From Leptodactylus fallax (lineage: Eukaryota; Chordata; Amphibia; Anura; Leptodactylidae): a stretch of DNA of 64,000 nt. The notes below the pieces were generated by a model. That model saw only the letters and a list, made by a program, of their open reading frames with translations, did not search any database and was not told where the DNA came from. Below are positions 45,851 to 56,474 of this stretch, piece after piece (the first letter of the stretch is position 1; each line of letters starts with the position of its first letter). The stretch covers positions 1,736,001-1,800,000 of the forward strand of contig CAMRHE010000115.1 of assembly GCA_947044405.1 (NCBI GenBank). Direction: 5' to 3'. The position numbers were made by a program, and so were the translations under genes.

Positions 45851-48059
45851 TTTAGTGTCCAAAATTTTGAACGCTCTTTGTTTTACTGCAGTACATGCTT
45901 ATATAAGATTTGATGTATCAGTAAATGCAAATTATTATAAATCAATTCAGAGAGACTTTAATGCTGGATTCGGTACAAAAAAAATCCCAGAATTCTAATA
46001 TCTGCCAATCAAAAAAAAAAAAAAAAATTACAAATTTGACAGTCACAATGCAACAAATTTATTGACTGGTGTATTGTATGCCAGTCTTAATAAACAGCCT
46101 GACTGGCACAGGGACCGAGAGATTTATGAAGAGGCTGTGGCCAGAATGGAAATCTGCACCAGGTAGGATCTGTCATAGATCTCCATTCTAACTTATTCCA
46201 GTAAAGTGCGAGAGTTTTAGTAAATCAGCCAGTTGAGGATTGCGGTGCATTTTTGGCGCAAAAAAGTCCTTGCACCAAACATGCACCTCAATATCATCAC
46301 TTAGTTTTCTGGCGCAGAGTTTGATAAATTCCCCCCAGTAAGTCTACACCAGAATAAGTGCCTTTTATGTCATGGAAGCCTCATTCATGCATGGTTTTTC
46401 ATATAGTGGCAAAAAGTTTCTATAAGATTCAGGTCAGGGCAGTTTCCTGTGCGAAATTGAATGCCCTTTGCTATGAAACTCTGTTTGCAAATGATAAGGT
46501 CAAAATACCCTTTGTGGGCCAGATGACTAGGTTCCCCAGGTATTCAAGTGGGGCAGATTTAGTAAGACTGGGGTTTTGTACCCCAATCTTTAATAAAGAC
46601 CCTAACTGGCGCAGGAGACGCCCAGTTTATTAAAAGGCTCCATTCTCTTCATAAATCGGGCACACGCCAGTTACCAGTTGGAAAACTGGTGTGAGCTACA
46701 ATAAGTAGGTCAGGCTTGCCCTGCTCTGCCCACGTTTGCACAATGTGGCAACCAAGGTGGAGAATGGGAAACATTTGTGGAGCACATTTGGCCCAAGAAA
46801 GAGCCGTGCGCCAGATGTGCACCACAATGTCACTCCTGTGCACCACAATGTCACTCCTATGCACCAGATAACTGGCCATGGTGAATTCCATAGCAGAAAA
46901 AAAAAATTGAAATACCAAAATTGCCAGTTTTGAACCTTTTACCTAAAAGTCATAGTCATCTAAAAGTCATTCATTCTTAAAAAAAAAAAAAAGTATCAAT
47001 AGAACTGCATTGTGCACCCATACCCCCAATAACCCAATAAAAGGATCCTCAAACAGGTAAGATAAAATGTTATCAGTGTCAGAATATAGTGACACAAACA
47101 CATTTTTTTTCATAGTGTTTTTTTTTTTAATGTATTAAAACATGAAAAATATAAACTTGGTAAACACTGTAGTAGGAAAAAATATGAAAATGATCGTTCT
47201 TGACTGAAAATACTCCTCAAAAATATTGGAAGTATTGAGTATTTTCACCCTGTGCCACTACCTTCCCTACTGATTTCACAGACCATTACCTATGCTAAGG
47301 TGACTATGGTAAAAAAAAAAAAAAAAAATAGCACCGATGACCATGTCTTGTTCAAAGTAAGGTCAGATTGCTTCTTCACATTCTAACTCTGTTGAAACTG
47401 ATTCTTGAAACCCATCTGGGTAAATGTATGTACTATGTGTATTAAAAATATCTCCATGTCCATTTACAACCAATATCACTAGGCCTCCTAGAATGTTTTG
47501 CTTTACTACCAGTAGATCAGCAAGACCATGCTGAGGGAGTAGTGGCTACCTAAGGTGCCATTTGAGAGGAGCATCATTTTTGGATTACAAATAAAACAAT
47601 GCTCTTTCTTTAGATTTATTTGTACAGCTTCAGCAAGTATAAGTGCTGGGGTCTAGTGGGCACTCTCCTGGTACCTGTTATACCATGACACACCATGGTT
47701 CTTCAAAGTGACTACAGCTCCATATTACAGAGCCACAAGGACGTGGTGCTCCTCCATCCATTATCCATGCACATGACTTCTCCATGTGCATTAGGTCGTA
47801 AACTATAGCATTTGATGAGATAAAATTGGCTCAGTCACAAGTAGATTACATCCCAATAGTCATTCATCTGTAATAGTAAGCCTTCTGAGAGTATAATGGC
47901 AGACGTACTCCTAGAAAATGGATGAATGGATGGATGGTGTTCGCCGCTGATGCTTTCTAGATATTGCCTTTGGTTAAGGGTATTCTACAAATGACTGAGG
48001 ATAAAATCAAATCCTAGTTATTATGTCGTCTGTGCTTCACTTTTTTACGGCAAGTAAAA
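45700..48059. other. Repeat-derived DNA, no gene
   Basis: TA microsatellite at 45818-45845; A runs at about 46010-46027, 46979-46993 and 47312-47329. Segments at 46060-46345 and 46545-46880 have the GATTTATGAAGAGG, GGCGCA and TTTGATAAATTCCCC motifs of non-coding palindromic repeats. A 20-base tandem (GTGCACCACAATGTCACTCC) lies at about 46817-46858. Confidence 0.45.
45818..45845. repeat. (TA)n microsatellite
   Basis: A run of TA dinucleotides, followed by CACAC. Confidence 0.9.
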
Positions 48060-48790
48060 CCCAGCGCCTTAGATTCTTCTCTGCTGTATGAAGAACGTTA
48101 ATCTTTTCTGCTTTAACTCATCTGCTTTATAAATCCTTTCTGTCAGACCGTTAATTCATGAGAAATAATGGTAATAAGGTAGAAGAAGCGAGCTTTAATA
48201 TCACGAACTGTGACAAGTCCGGTCATGAACTGCATTTGCCAGGACGATGGGGAGTTCATTATACAGGCTGCCACCCCACGTCTTGACCAATCTCACCTGG
48301 ATTAAAGTGGTGGAATTCATTAAAGCTTTGTCCGCGCTTAGATTTTCATTCCCTATTAATTGCCAGTGTGTAGATGACAGCTTTGGACCACAAGGGAGAC
48401 TTTAACATGCAGGCAAACTTAGTCATTTTATGGGCCAAACACAGTCACCTGTTAGATAAAGGAGACATGCAAGATGAAAGGAAATTCTTATTGGGTGAGC
48501 TATTAGTGCGTGGTCTGTTGTCCCTATTATCCGCTACCGCGCTGGCAGCCGTCACCTGTTAAAATTAATGCTCCAAATGTTGTTTACACTGAAAACCGTG
48601 CATGGCTTATTCCCGTAATGAAATGCTTTCTATCCTCATTATGCACAAGGCTTCCTGCATTCGACTATGATGAAATATAACACATTAGCGTCCTTTCCAC
48701 AGCGGCTCACATTACAGTCTGGTGCACTAAAGCCAAAGAATTATATGCAAACATTAAAATGAATGGGAGCGTCTGCTATTATTATCCGTT
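48060..48790. promoter_or_regulatory. Candidate conserved non-coding element (enhancer-like)
   Basis: This block lacks repeats, homopolymers and long open frames, unlike its surroundings. It is rich in homeodomain-type cores: CATTAA, TTAATTGC, TTAATTC and ATTAAAG appear many times, along with a forkhead-like TGTTTAC at 48580. This composition is typical of developmental enhancers in vertebrates. No conservation test could be made, so this is inference. Confidence 0.35.
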
Positions 48791-49337
48791 AACAGCCTGT
48801 CTCAGGCGTACAAAGAAAATATAGCCGAGCCTTTGCAGGCTTGGAATGAAGGTCAGGGCAGAAGATGATGCAGGCACTGGTGTGAATCGTAAGAGTTGAC
48901 AAGATTAATTCTTCACTAGTGACCTGATAGCTTACATTATAATGCAGGAGACTAGAGCAGAACTGAGAGTGGCTAGATACGGTGTGATCTGCTAGATCTG
49001 ACTGTATGTCTGTGTAAGGCTGAGCTGCCCATAATGTTGGAAATAAATTCTCAAGGGGTTCACTGTATGAAACAAATTCTACATAATATCCAATAAATAT
49101 TAACATCTACACATATTGGCCCAGATTTACTGTTGTGGTTATGACTAGACACTGGTGTAAACATGGCACATGGCGTTTAGTTTGAGCTAAACTTTTGCGA
49201 CTTGCTCGATATGTGGGTATGGACTCTCAGATAAAGTGGGGCATGGCTAACGGTAGGTTCACACTAGCATTCAGGTTTCTGTCCTTGGGGTTCGCATAGG
49301 AACCCGAAAAATAGAAAACCCTGTCCACCTTAAAAGT
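48791..49337. other. Non-coding DNA, partly repeat
   Basis: The start of a palindromic-type repeat (GGCCCAGATTTACTGTTGTG) is at about 49119. No gene. Confidence 0.4.
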
Positions 49338-49820
49338 GGTTACTTGCGGAAAATACACCCGATTTATCACAGTGGCTGATACAGGATGATAAGTCTGGCA
49401 TATCTTCAGACTGTCTACAGTCAACATTTATACCTCCTTTCACTTGTCTTTCCGAAACAATGTTGGAGCATTTTTGACACATTTAAGGCTGAATTCACAC
49501 GAGCATAGAAGACTCCACCGCAGAATCTGCTTAAAATCGGCAGAGAGAAAAGTCTTGCAAGGAGGACTTTTCTCTCTACCGCTTTTAGTATAAAATTTGC
49601 CAGAAACCCCACGGACCCAATTATAATCTATAATCTATATATAGTCTCTACAGAGACTTCAACGCTAGTGTGACTCCAGCGTGAATGTGTCAAAAATGCG
49701 CCAAGATTGTTTTGTAAAGACAAGTGAAAGGTGGTATAAATGTTGACTAGACAGTCTGAAGATATGCCAGATTTATCATCCTGCATCAGCCACGGTGATA
49801 AATCTGGTGTATTTTCATTC
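49338..49820. mobile_element. Foldback element with a second foldback inside it
   Basis: The outer arms 49338-49480 and 49686-49820 pair (ATTTATCAC, GACAGTCTGAAGATATGCC and AAGACAAGTGAAAGG blocks in complement). Between the two TTTGACACA / TGTGTCAAA edges lies an unrelated insert of about 200 bases. It starts AAGGCTGAATTCACACGAGC and has its own internal complement (GAGAGAAAAGTC / GACTTTTCTCTC). Confidence 0.65.
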
Positions 49821-50962
49821 TTCCTAAAATGGCATGGGTTATTAGTAAATCTAGACCATTGAGAAAAGATTATTAAGACTGGCATTCTATACGTCAGTCA
49901 TAGTCCATTCCCCCTGGTACAAACTGCACCTGAATTGTTAAGAGGTTCAAGTCTCTTAATAATTCAGGTGCACTCTTGAGAATTGAAATCTACGTCACGA
50001 TAGATTTCAGGTGTAACTCAAGGCAGCCTTCTGACGTGAGTTATAGTAAAGTTGTAAAAAGTGGCGAGCAGGTGCATATAGAATGATTTTGCACGAAACA
50101 GGGTTCTGCGGCAAAGAGGCGCCACATTTACACCTATCTATGACAGAAAACTGGAAAAGATAGGTTAATAAATTCCCCCATTGTATAATTACATGTTTAA
50201 TGGCCCTATGTTTTTCATTTGTTGGACACAGGCCTACTTTTTTTTTTAAATGCCTTTTTTTTATTATTATTATTAAAGGTAGACTGTACAAAAAAATAAA
50301 CAAATATTATTCTCAATTCTTTAAATTTGCCATTTAATCCTAGTATAAAATATTAAAATGGATGCCTTATTTTGTGGTTGTTGTGATATAGTCTCGGGTG
50401 GCTGGGGTACATGATTTGGGTTTGCAAGGAGATGTTTTTCCCCTTTTATTTGTATTTTACTTTTACTTTTATATTTGTAAATATTTTGTTACTACATGGT
50501 GCTCATTAAACACTGCATAGGCTGGAAAAGAGTAGACAGAAGTAGTCCTTAGGGTCACCAATTGTCTCCAACAGCTGGGCACCTAACCATCATTTGCTCC
50601 AGAATTCAGTAGTCAGTTGTTACACCATGTTAATAACTGTGTTATAAAATAGTTTGAATGTATATATAGTATATATGCAAATATGTATCCTAAGTGATCT
50701 TGTTTATAGAGATCATGCTCCATTAGAAAACTATTTGTACAGTAGTATAGCAAAAGGGAGTGTGACACACCAGTTAGGTTCCACCATCTACATCCACCAT
50801 AACCTACTTTTAAAACTGGGCTCCGGGAAGAATAAATATGTGGAAGACATTTCTTTCAAAAATATCGAAGGACATTCACTGAGATACTGATGGCAGATGT
50901 GGCCCAAGTATTAAGAGAAACGGGCTGCCCTGCTCATTTTTTTTTATTTTTTGTTTTTTTAG
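49821..50962. other. Non-coding DNA
   Basis: It contains a short inverted repeat at about 49928-49971 (CACCTGAATTGTTAAGAG / CTCTTAATAATTCAGGTG) and further repeat-type sequence to about 50180. No gene is supported. Confidence 0.4.
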
Positions 50963-51142
50963 ACCCTGGTATGGTTGATGGAAAAAAAAGTGCAATTTTG
51001 GGTCAGAAAGTTTTTAGGAAACTACTTGTTCTTCTGCATTCCTTTGAAACAGTGGGAGTAGCCCAGAAGATGTACCTTCTACAGAAAGCAGTAGAGGAAA
51101 CTAAAGAATATCAGCCAAACTCACCAATTCTGGAGGAGTCGG
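50963..51142 (+). CDS. Possible exon, very uncertain
   Basis: A long polypyrimidine tract ending TTTTTTTAG precedes an open stretch of about 180 bases that ends at a donor-like GG/GTAACC. The peptide includes FRKLLVLLHSFETVGVAQKM and a charged helix-like segment. It has no recognisable domain, and no partner exon was found. It could be an exon of an unknown gene, a decayed transposon fragment or chance. Confidence 0.2.
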
Positions 51143-51517
51143 GTAACCGTCTAATGTGTATTAGAGCTTCCTACCAATTTCAGATTTTGGAAGAAAGAAC
51201 AATCCACTGCCTGAGGTGTCTCAGCATCTTAAGCTGGCCATACACATCAGATATGTATTGTCTGAACACCCTGATTTAGATGGTTTCGGCCAATCATATA
51301 ATGTGTATGGGGCCTCCTTATAGTCCCCCAGTGTCAGACTTCTTGGAAGATAAAGTTCAGGCCATTGGATTTCAACTTCACAATTTGTTTTTTTCTCTCA
51401 GAGATAAAACACTGCCAGGCGATTTCTCTATTCCCTTCACCTTGGTGTTCTTGAGTGTGCATGTGTATGGGAGGGGAGGTGACCAAACAAGCACCTGGCT
51501 AAAATGTATGACCATCT

Positions 51518-51906
51518 TAAAGTGGTTACTCAGGAATTTTTATTTAAAGGCCCATCTTTAGGTTAAGCCATAAATATCCAATAGAAGGGGGACAACTAGT
51601 GGTCCCCACACAGATCACTTCTGGCACCAGTACTATGCACTGCACTGAGCTGGAAGCAGTTGGCTTCGGGCTCTGTATAGTGGCCAGACACTGGTACTGC
51701 AGCTCTGCTCCCATTGAAGTGACTCTATATGGAATGGAGCTAAGTGCTGCCAGCTCTATACAATGTATTGTACAGGCGTTGTAAGTGGCCCTGAATAGCG
51801 TATCCATGCAGGGGCTGCCTCTTCACCCCCCACCAATCAGATATTTATATCCTATCTTAAGGATAGGCCATAAATAAATAAAAAAAATTCCTGATCAACC
51901 CCTTTA
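51518..51906. mobile_element. MITE with CTCAGGAATTTTTATTTAAAG / CCTGATCAACCCCTTTAA ends
   Basis: The left end (TTAAAGTGGTTACTCAGGAA at 51518 onward) pairs with the complement of the right end. Inner blocks CTTTAGGTTAAGCCATAAAT and TATCTTAAGGATAGGCCAT also pair. It is non-coding. The stretch 51230-51500 before it looks like another repeat (GGCCATACACAT / GTGTATGGG). Confidence 0.6.
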
Positions 51907-53218
51907 AAATGGTATTAGAATAAAGTGGAGCAAAGTATAAAAACAGGATAAACATTTAGTACATTTACCTAGTTCCATATCGATGATTTAGGTCCAAAGT
52001 GCAAAGGGATTAGAAAAAAAGGGATTAGAAATGACCAGAATACATAAAATTATTTGAGACCATAGATTGCAATTTATCAGGTTACCATCTAGACTCAGAC
52101 TTGTAAAGATGAAATACCATGCAAAATATGATGTTTTATTATCCCTTGTGTTTCGGAGGGAGGGACGTGTTGGAAAAATAACAAGAGGTCAAATAAAGTC
52201 ATTGTAATTGATCGTTGTTCCATTTGAAGATTTAAGAGAATTTCTCTCAAGTGTGAACAGCAAGGACAGCTATGGGCAAATCATCCAGGAAAATCAATTC
52301 GGTAAAAAAACCAATAACCAGCATTTTGAATCTCCAGATGTTACGACTGATCGACCAACCAACGCATTGGTCCATGGAGCATTATAGTGATTATGTAGTA
52401 AAAATACAGCAAGTTAAATAGCTATATATTTTTTTTGTAGTTACTGTATATATACCGTATGTTGTTAAGGGTCATGTTGGACAATTGGTTGTGTAGCCTG
52501 GAAGTGTTTTTCTAGGTAATAACTGAATGAAAGCTAAAAAGTAATAATAATAAAACCTGACATTGACCTCTATCTTCAACAATTTTGTTTCACTTAAGGT
52601 GAATGTCCACTTTTGAATACAAATTAGCTTTTTTTAAAATCCAAATAGAATTATAGGGAGTTGTAAGGTTCAGAGAGCCTTCCGTACCAATATTAGAGCA
52701 GTATAGGGGCCTTTAATAGGAGCAGAAACATACCTTTGCAGGCACAAACCGATGAAGCAAGGCAGAAATATTCATAGATATGCAAATCCGCCTGCAAATG
52801 CATCGGGCGAGTCCTATTTGCGTACAGATAACTGCTCCAACTCTCCTCTGGAACTGCTCCTATTTTGCTGGGAATTACGTTTTCAGCCTCTGTTCCTCGT
52901 TCTGGCAATCTGTGGGTGTCCCATCAGTTTGGTCCCCACCAGTCTAGGATTTATCACCAATGCAGTGGATGGGTGATAAACGCTTCTGCCCCCTTAAGGT
53001 TAAGTTCACACAGACGAATTTGGAGCTGATTTTGAGGCAGGTTTGACTTTAAAATCAGTTCCCAAACCTTTAAGCTTACCTGAAAGCTTACTTATAAATA
53101 TACTCAGTTAGCCTCTAAAAGGTATCGCCTGATTTCTTCACTCTTCCTCAACTGTATATATGAACAAAAAATGGGCCAATAACCAATTAACAAAAAAAAA
53201 ATATTAGGTTGTTTGTGC
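51907..53218. other. Intergenic DNA, no feature
   Basis: No gene. At about 52998-53050 there is the left end of a GTTCACACAGACGAATTTGG-type palindromic element; a possible mate is at about 54800-54820. Confidence 0.4.
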
Positions 53219-53627
53219 CTTAGGTATGTTGTTTCAGGATTTTTTTCATCTTATAATATATGGTTTTTTAGCACCTCTCTACATTTAAATCTATGGTATG
53301 ACTTTAGAGCAGCTTTGGTTGCATTTGAATAGGCTATTTCTAATTATCTCAAGTGCATTTGTGCAGGTGCTTTGCCATGACTATTTATTTATTTGATACC
53401 CTGAGCTTCATGCCTTTGTAGGTTGTCTTAGGTATGTTGTTTCAGGATTCTTTCATCTTGTAACATATGGTTTTTTAGCACCTTTCTATATTTAAATTTA
53501 TGACATGACTTTAGAATAGCTTTGGTTGTATTTGAATGCTATTTCAAATTATCTCAAGTGCATTTGTGAAGGTGCTCTGCCATGATCATTTATTTATCTG
53601 ATACCCTGAACTTCATGCCTTTGTACA
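53219..53627. repeat. 208-bp tandem duplication
   Basis: Two direct copies with an offset of 208 bases (CTTAGGTATGTTGTTTCAGG at 53219 and 53427). They share TTTTTTAGCACCT, TATCTCAAGTGCATTTGTG and the ending CTTCATGCCTTTGTA. They have diverged by scattered substitutions and short indels, so the duplication is not very recent. Confidence 0.85.
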
Positions 53628-53721
53628 CATTATTTATTGTTTTTTTCCTGTATTCCCTCATGTGTGTGTTCATTTGTATTTTGTATTTTATTTATTTGTT
53701 AATAAACTTTGTTAATTATTT

Positions 53722-54112
53722 TTACTTTTGTGTGGGCATGATTTTGTTTTTTGTTTTAATGTCCTCAACTGGAAAACACGATTGTCCTCCCTCTACATCA
53801 GATATGGAGGAAGAAGAGGCGTCATCGGATAATTCTCCACTTTCACCCTGAACAGACTCCTCCTCAGAAGAGGAGTCATGACCCCGGGTAGAGGAACTGG
53901 ACTTTTTTTTGGCCACTTTTACTCTTAAGGGAACTCCTGACCTCCTCCTGTATCATAGATCTGATACCCTGTAAGAATGACGGGGACTCCTCAGCAATAG
54001 TTCTATCAATGCATGATGGGCAGAGCTTTTTCTCATAAGAAGAAGAAAGTCTAGTTCTACATAAGGCACATTCCTTATTCTTAGATTTCACCAAGGCTTT
54101 CCTAGGTCTATC
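53722..54112 (-). pseudogene. DIRS-like retrotransposon gag fragment
   Basis: The minus-strand frame begins after an acceptor-like TTTTGTAG at 54113-54120. It reads a zinc-ribbon-like N-terminus: ECALCRTRLS, then KLCPSC (two Cys-x2-Cys pairs), then a helical part SFLQGIRSMIQEEV. A frameshift near 53900 moves to a Lys- and Ser-rich, then acidic region (HDSSSEEES, ESGELSDD). Short Cys pairs followed by a helix and acidic serine tracts remind me of DIRS-type gag proteins of fish and frogs and the related LAP2-alpha-like proteins. The family is inferred. The rest of the element is not seen on the low-coordinate side. Confidence 0.45.
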
Positions 54113-54750
54113 CTACAAAAGACAGGGGAACCAATTAATCAATAAAAAATAAAGGGTTGGCACGCAGCCACTTACATCCCCTAGAATACCGAGGAAGGCG
54201 GCGGTGGACCTTCATCTTTCCCTCCATCTTGGGGTCTTCCTCTTGCCGGCAGCTGCTGGGATTGTGACTGCGGCTGTAGCTGTAGAGACTCCACCGTCCT
54301 TCAATCTGCATTATATGGCCATTCAGCCGCTAGGCCACGCCCCTTCCACCGGAAGCCACACCCTCATCATCAGTAAGTCATGCCCCTTCCGCCAGAAGCC
54401 ACTCCCACTTCCTTCCAGGCTGGCACCTCCATGTGTCTCCCGGAACTCCTGCGGCCTAAAGCAGAGGAAGCACACTCTTTCTGTCTGAATATCGGAACCC
54501 CCGCGCCCGGAACACCAGCGGCGCATAGCTGGGGGGATGGTACCGACTCCAGACCAGCCACAGCTAACAGCAAACAATAGAAGAAGAGAGGCAACCCCTA
54601 CCAGGACCATCTCTTTCCTATGCCATTAGGTAAGCCTGCCTCAAGCAGGCACGTAGGTCTCCCTCCAGGGACAGGAAACAACTGAGGGGTAGGAGAGGCT
54701 CCACCTTTTTATACCGTAGGCTTCCTGTCCCTGGGGGCGGATCCTCTCTC
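54113..54750 (-). other. GC-rich leader region of the gag-bearing element
   Basis: Non-coding by my reading. The open frames on both strands overlap each other and have no motif. It separates the TATA-like box (54706-54713) from the gag exon. On the minus strand it could be a 5' leader with an intron ending at the acceptor near 54113. Confidence 0.35.
54706..54713 (-). promoter_or_regulatory. TATA-like box of the DIRS-like element
   Basis: The minus strand reads GGTATAAAAAGG, about 40-70 bases inside the terminal sequence CCCATCACCCACGACAGCAC, and points towards the gag fragment. Confidence 0.4.
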
Positions 54751-54777
54751 TGGGTGCTGTCGTGGGTGATGGGAAAA
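54751..54777 (-). repeat. Terminal sequence shared with the 16734-16912 array
   Basis: The minus strand reads TTTTCCCATCACCCACGACAGC followed by ACCCA, nearly identical to the ends of both 87-bp units. It probably marks the end of the gag-bearing element. Confidence 0.55.
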
Positions 54778-54844
54778 ACACAAATTTCTCTCCAAATTGC
54801 TCTGTGTGAACCTAGCCTTGTATTTCTAAACAAGGGCTGATGTA

Positions 54845-56472
54845 CAGTACAGACCAAAAGTTTGGACACACCTTCTCATTCCAAGAGTTTTCTGTATTTT
54901 CATGACTATAAAAATTGTAGATTCACACTGAAGGCATCAAAACTATGAATTAACACATGTGGAATTATATACTTAACAAAAAAGTGTGAAACAACTGAAA
55001 ATATGTCTTATATTCTAGGTTCTTCAAAGTAGCCACCTTTTGCTTTGATTACTGCTTTGCACACTCTTGGCATTCTCTTGATGAGCTTCAAGAGGTAGTC
55101 ACCTGAAATGGTCTTCCAACAGTCTTGAAGGAGTTCCCAGAGATGCTTAGCACTTGTTGGCCCTTTTGCCTTCACTCTGTGGTCCAGCTCACCCCAAACC
55201 ATCTCGATTGGGTTCAGGTGTGGTGACTGTGGAGGCCAGGTCATCTGGCGTAGCACCCCATCACTCTTCTTCTTGGTCATATAGCCCTTACACAGTCTGG
55301 AGGTGTGTTTGGGGTAATTGTCCTGTTGAAAAATAAATGATGGTCCAACTAAACGTAAACCGGATGGAATAGCATGCCGCTGCAAGATGCTGTGGTAACC
55401 ATGCTGGTTCAGTATTCCTTCAATTTTGAATAAATCCCCAACAGTGTCACCAGCAAAGCACCCCCACACCATCACACCTCCTCCTCCATGCTTCACGGTG
55501 GGAACCAGGCATGTAGAGTCCATTCGTTCACCTTTTCTGCATCGCACAAAGACACGGTGGTTGGAACCAAAGATCTCAAATTTGGACTCATCAGACCAAA
55601 GCACAGATTTCCACAGGTCTAATGTCCATTCCTTGTGTTCTTTAGCCCAAACAAGTCTCTTCTGCTTGTTGCCTGTCCTTAGCAGTGGTTTCCTAGCAGC
55701 TATTTTACCATGAAGGCCTGCTGCACACAGTCTCCTCTTAACAGTTGTTGTAGAGATGTGTCTGCTGCTAGAACTCTGTGTGGCATTGACCTGGTCTCTA
55801 ATCTGAGCTGCTGTTAACCTGCGATTTCTGAGGCTGGTGACTCGGATGAACTTATCCTCCGCAGCAGAGGTGACTCTTGGTCTTCCTTTCCTGGGACGGT
55901 CCTCATGTGAGCCAGTTTCTTTGTAGCACTTGATGGTTTTGGCCACTGCACTTGGGGCCACTTTCAAAGTTTTCCCAATTTTTCGGACTGACTGACTTTC
56001 ATTTCTTAAAGTAATGATGGCCACTCGTTTTTCTTTACTTAGATGCTTTTTTCTTGCCATAATACAAATTCTAACACTCCATTCAGTAGGACTATCAGCT
56101 GTGTATCCACCTGACTTCTGAACAACACAACTGATGGTCCCAACCCCATTTATAAGGCAAGAAATCCCACTTATTAAACCTGACAGGGCATACCTGTGAA
56201 GTGAAAACCATTTCAGCTGACTACCTCTTGAAGATCATCAAGAGAATGCCAAGAGTGTGCAAAGTAGTAATCAAAGCAAAAGGTGGCTACTTTGAAGAAC
56301 CTAGAATATAAGACATATTTTCAGTTGTTTCACACTTTTTTGTTAAGTATATAATTCCACGTGTCAATTCATAGTTTTGATGTCTTCAGTGTGAATCTAC
56401 AATTTTTATAGTCATGAAAATACAGAAAATTCTTGGAATGAGAAGGTGTGTCCAAACTTTTGGTCTGTACTG
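54845..56472 (-). mobile_element. Tc1-like transposon (DD38E) with 270-bp inverted repeats
   Basis: The element is 1628 bp between TA at 54843-54844 and 56473-56474. The ends begin CAGTACAGACCAAAAGTTTG. The inverted repeats extend to about 55114 on one side and 56204 on the other, so they include the last 35 or so codons of the transposase. The gene is intact. The spacing between the second Asp and the Glu is 38 residues, which from memory is the signature of the published Intruder group. Confidence 0.93.
55008..56060 (-). CDS. Tc1-like transposase, intact open frame (DD38E)
   Basis: 350 residues from the ATG at 56060-56058 to the stop at 55008. It is a cut-and-paste transposase acting on the element's inverted repeats. 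The N-terminal helix-turn-helix region starts MARKKHLSKEKRVAII and includes GKTLKVAPSAVAKTI; a linker of the GRPR type (DRPRKGRPRVTSAAED) follows. In the catalytic domain the first Asp is in LWSDESKFEIFG, the second in FQQDNYPKHTS and the Glu in SPHLNPIEMVW, with 38 residues between the last two by my count. No stops or frameshifts. Its last 35 codons lie in the inverted repeat, and a mirror copy of that coding end sits on the + strand at about 56218-56310. Confidence 0.9.
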   Translation of the reverse strand: MARKKHLSKEKRVAIITLRNESQSVRKIGKTLKVAPSAVAKTIKCYKETGSHEDRPRKGRPRVTSAAEDKFIRVTSLRNRRLTAAQIRDQVNATQSSSSRHISTTTVKRRLCAAGLHGKIAARKPLLRTGNKQKRLVWAKEHKEWTLDLWKSVLWSDESKFEIFGSNHRVFVRCRKGERMDSTCLVPTVKHGGGGVMVWGCFAGDTVGDLFKIEGILNQHGYHSILQRHAIPSGLRLVGPSFIFQQDNYPKHTSRLCKGYMTKKKSDGVLRQMTWPPQSPHLNPIEMVWGELDHRVKAKGPTSAKHLWELLQDCWKTISGDYLLKLIKRMPRVCKAVIKAKGGYFEEPRI

Positions 56473-56474
56473 TA

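Noticed and set aside
54323..54610. Overlapping GC-rich frames on both strands
   Set aside because: They overlap each other and sit in the presumed leader of the gag-bearing element.
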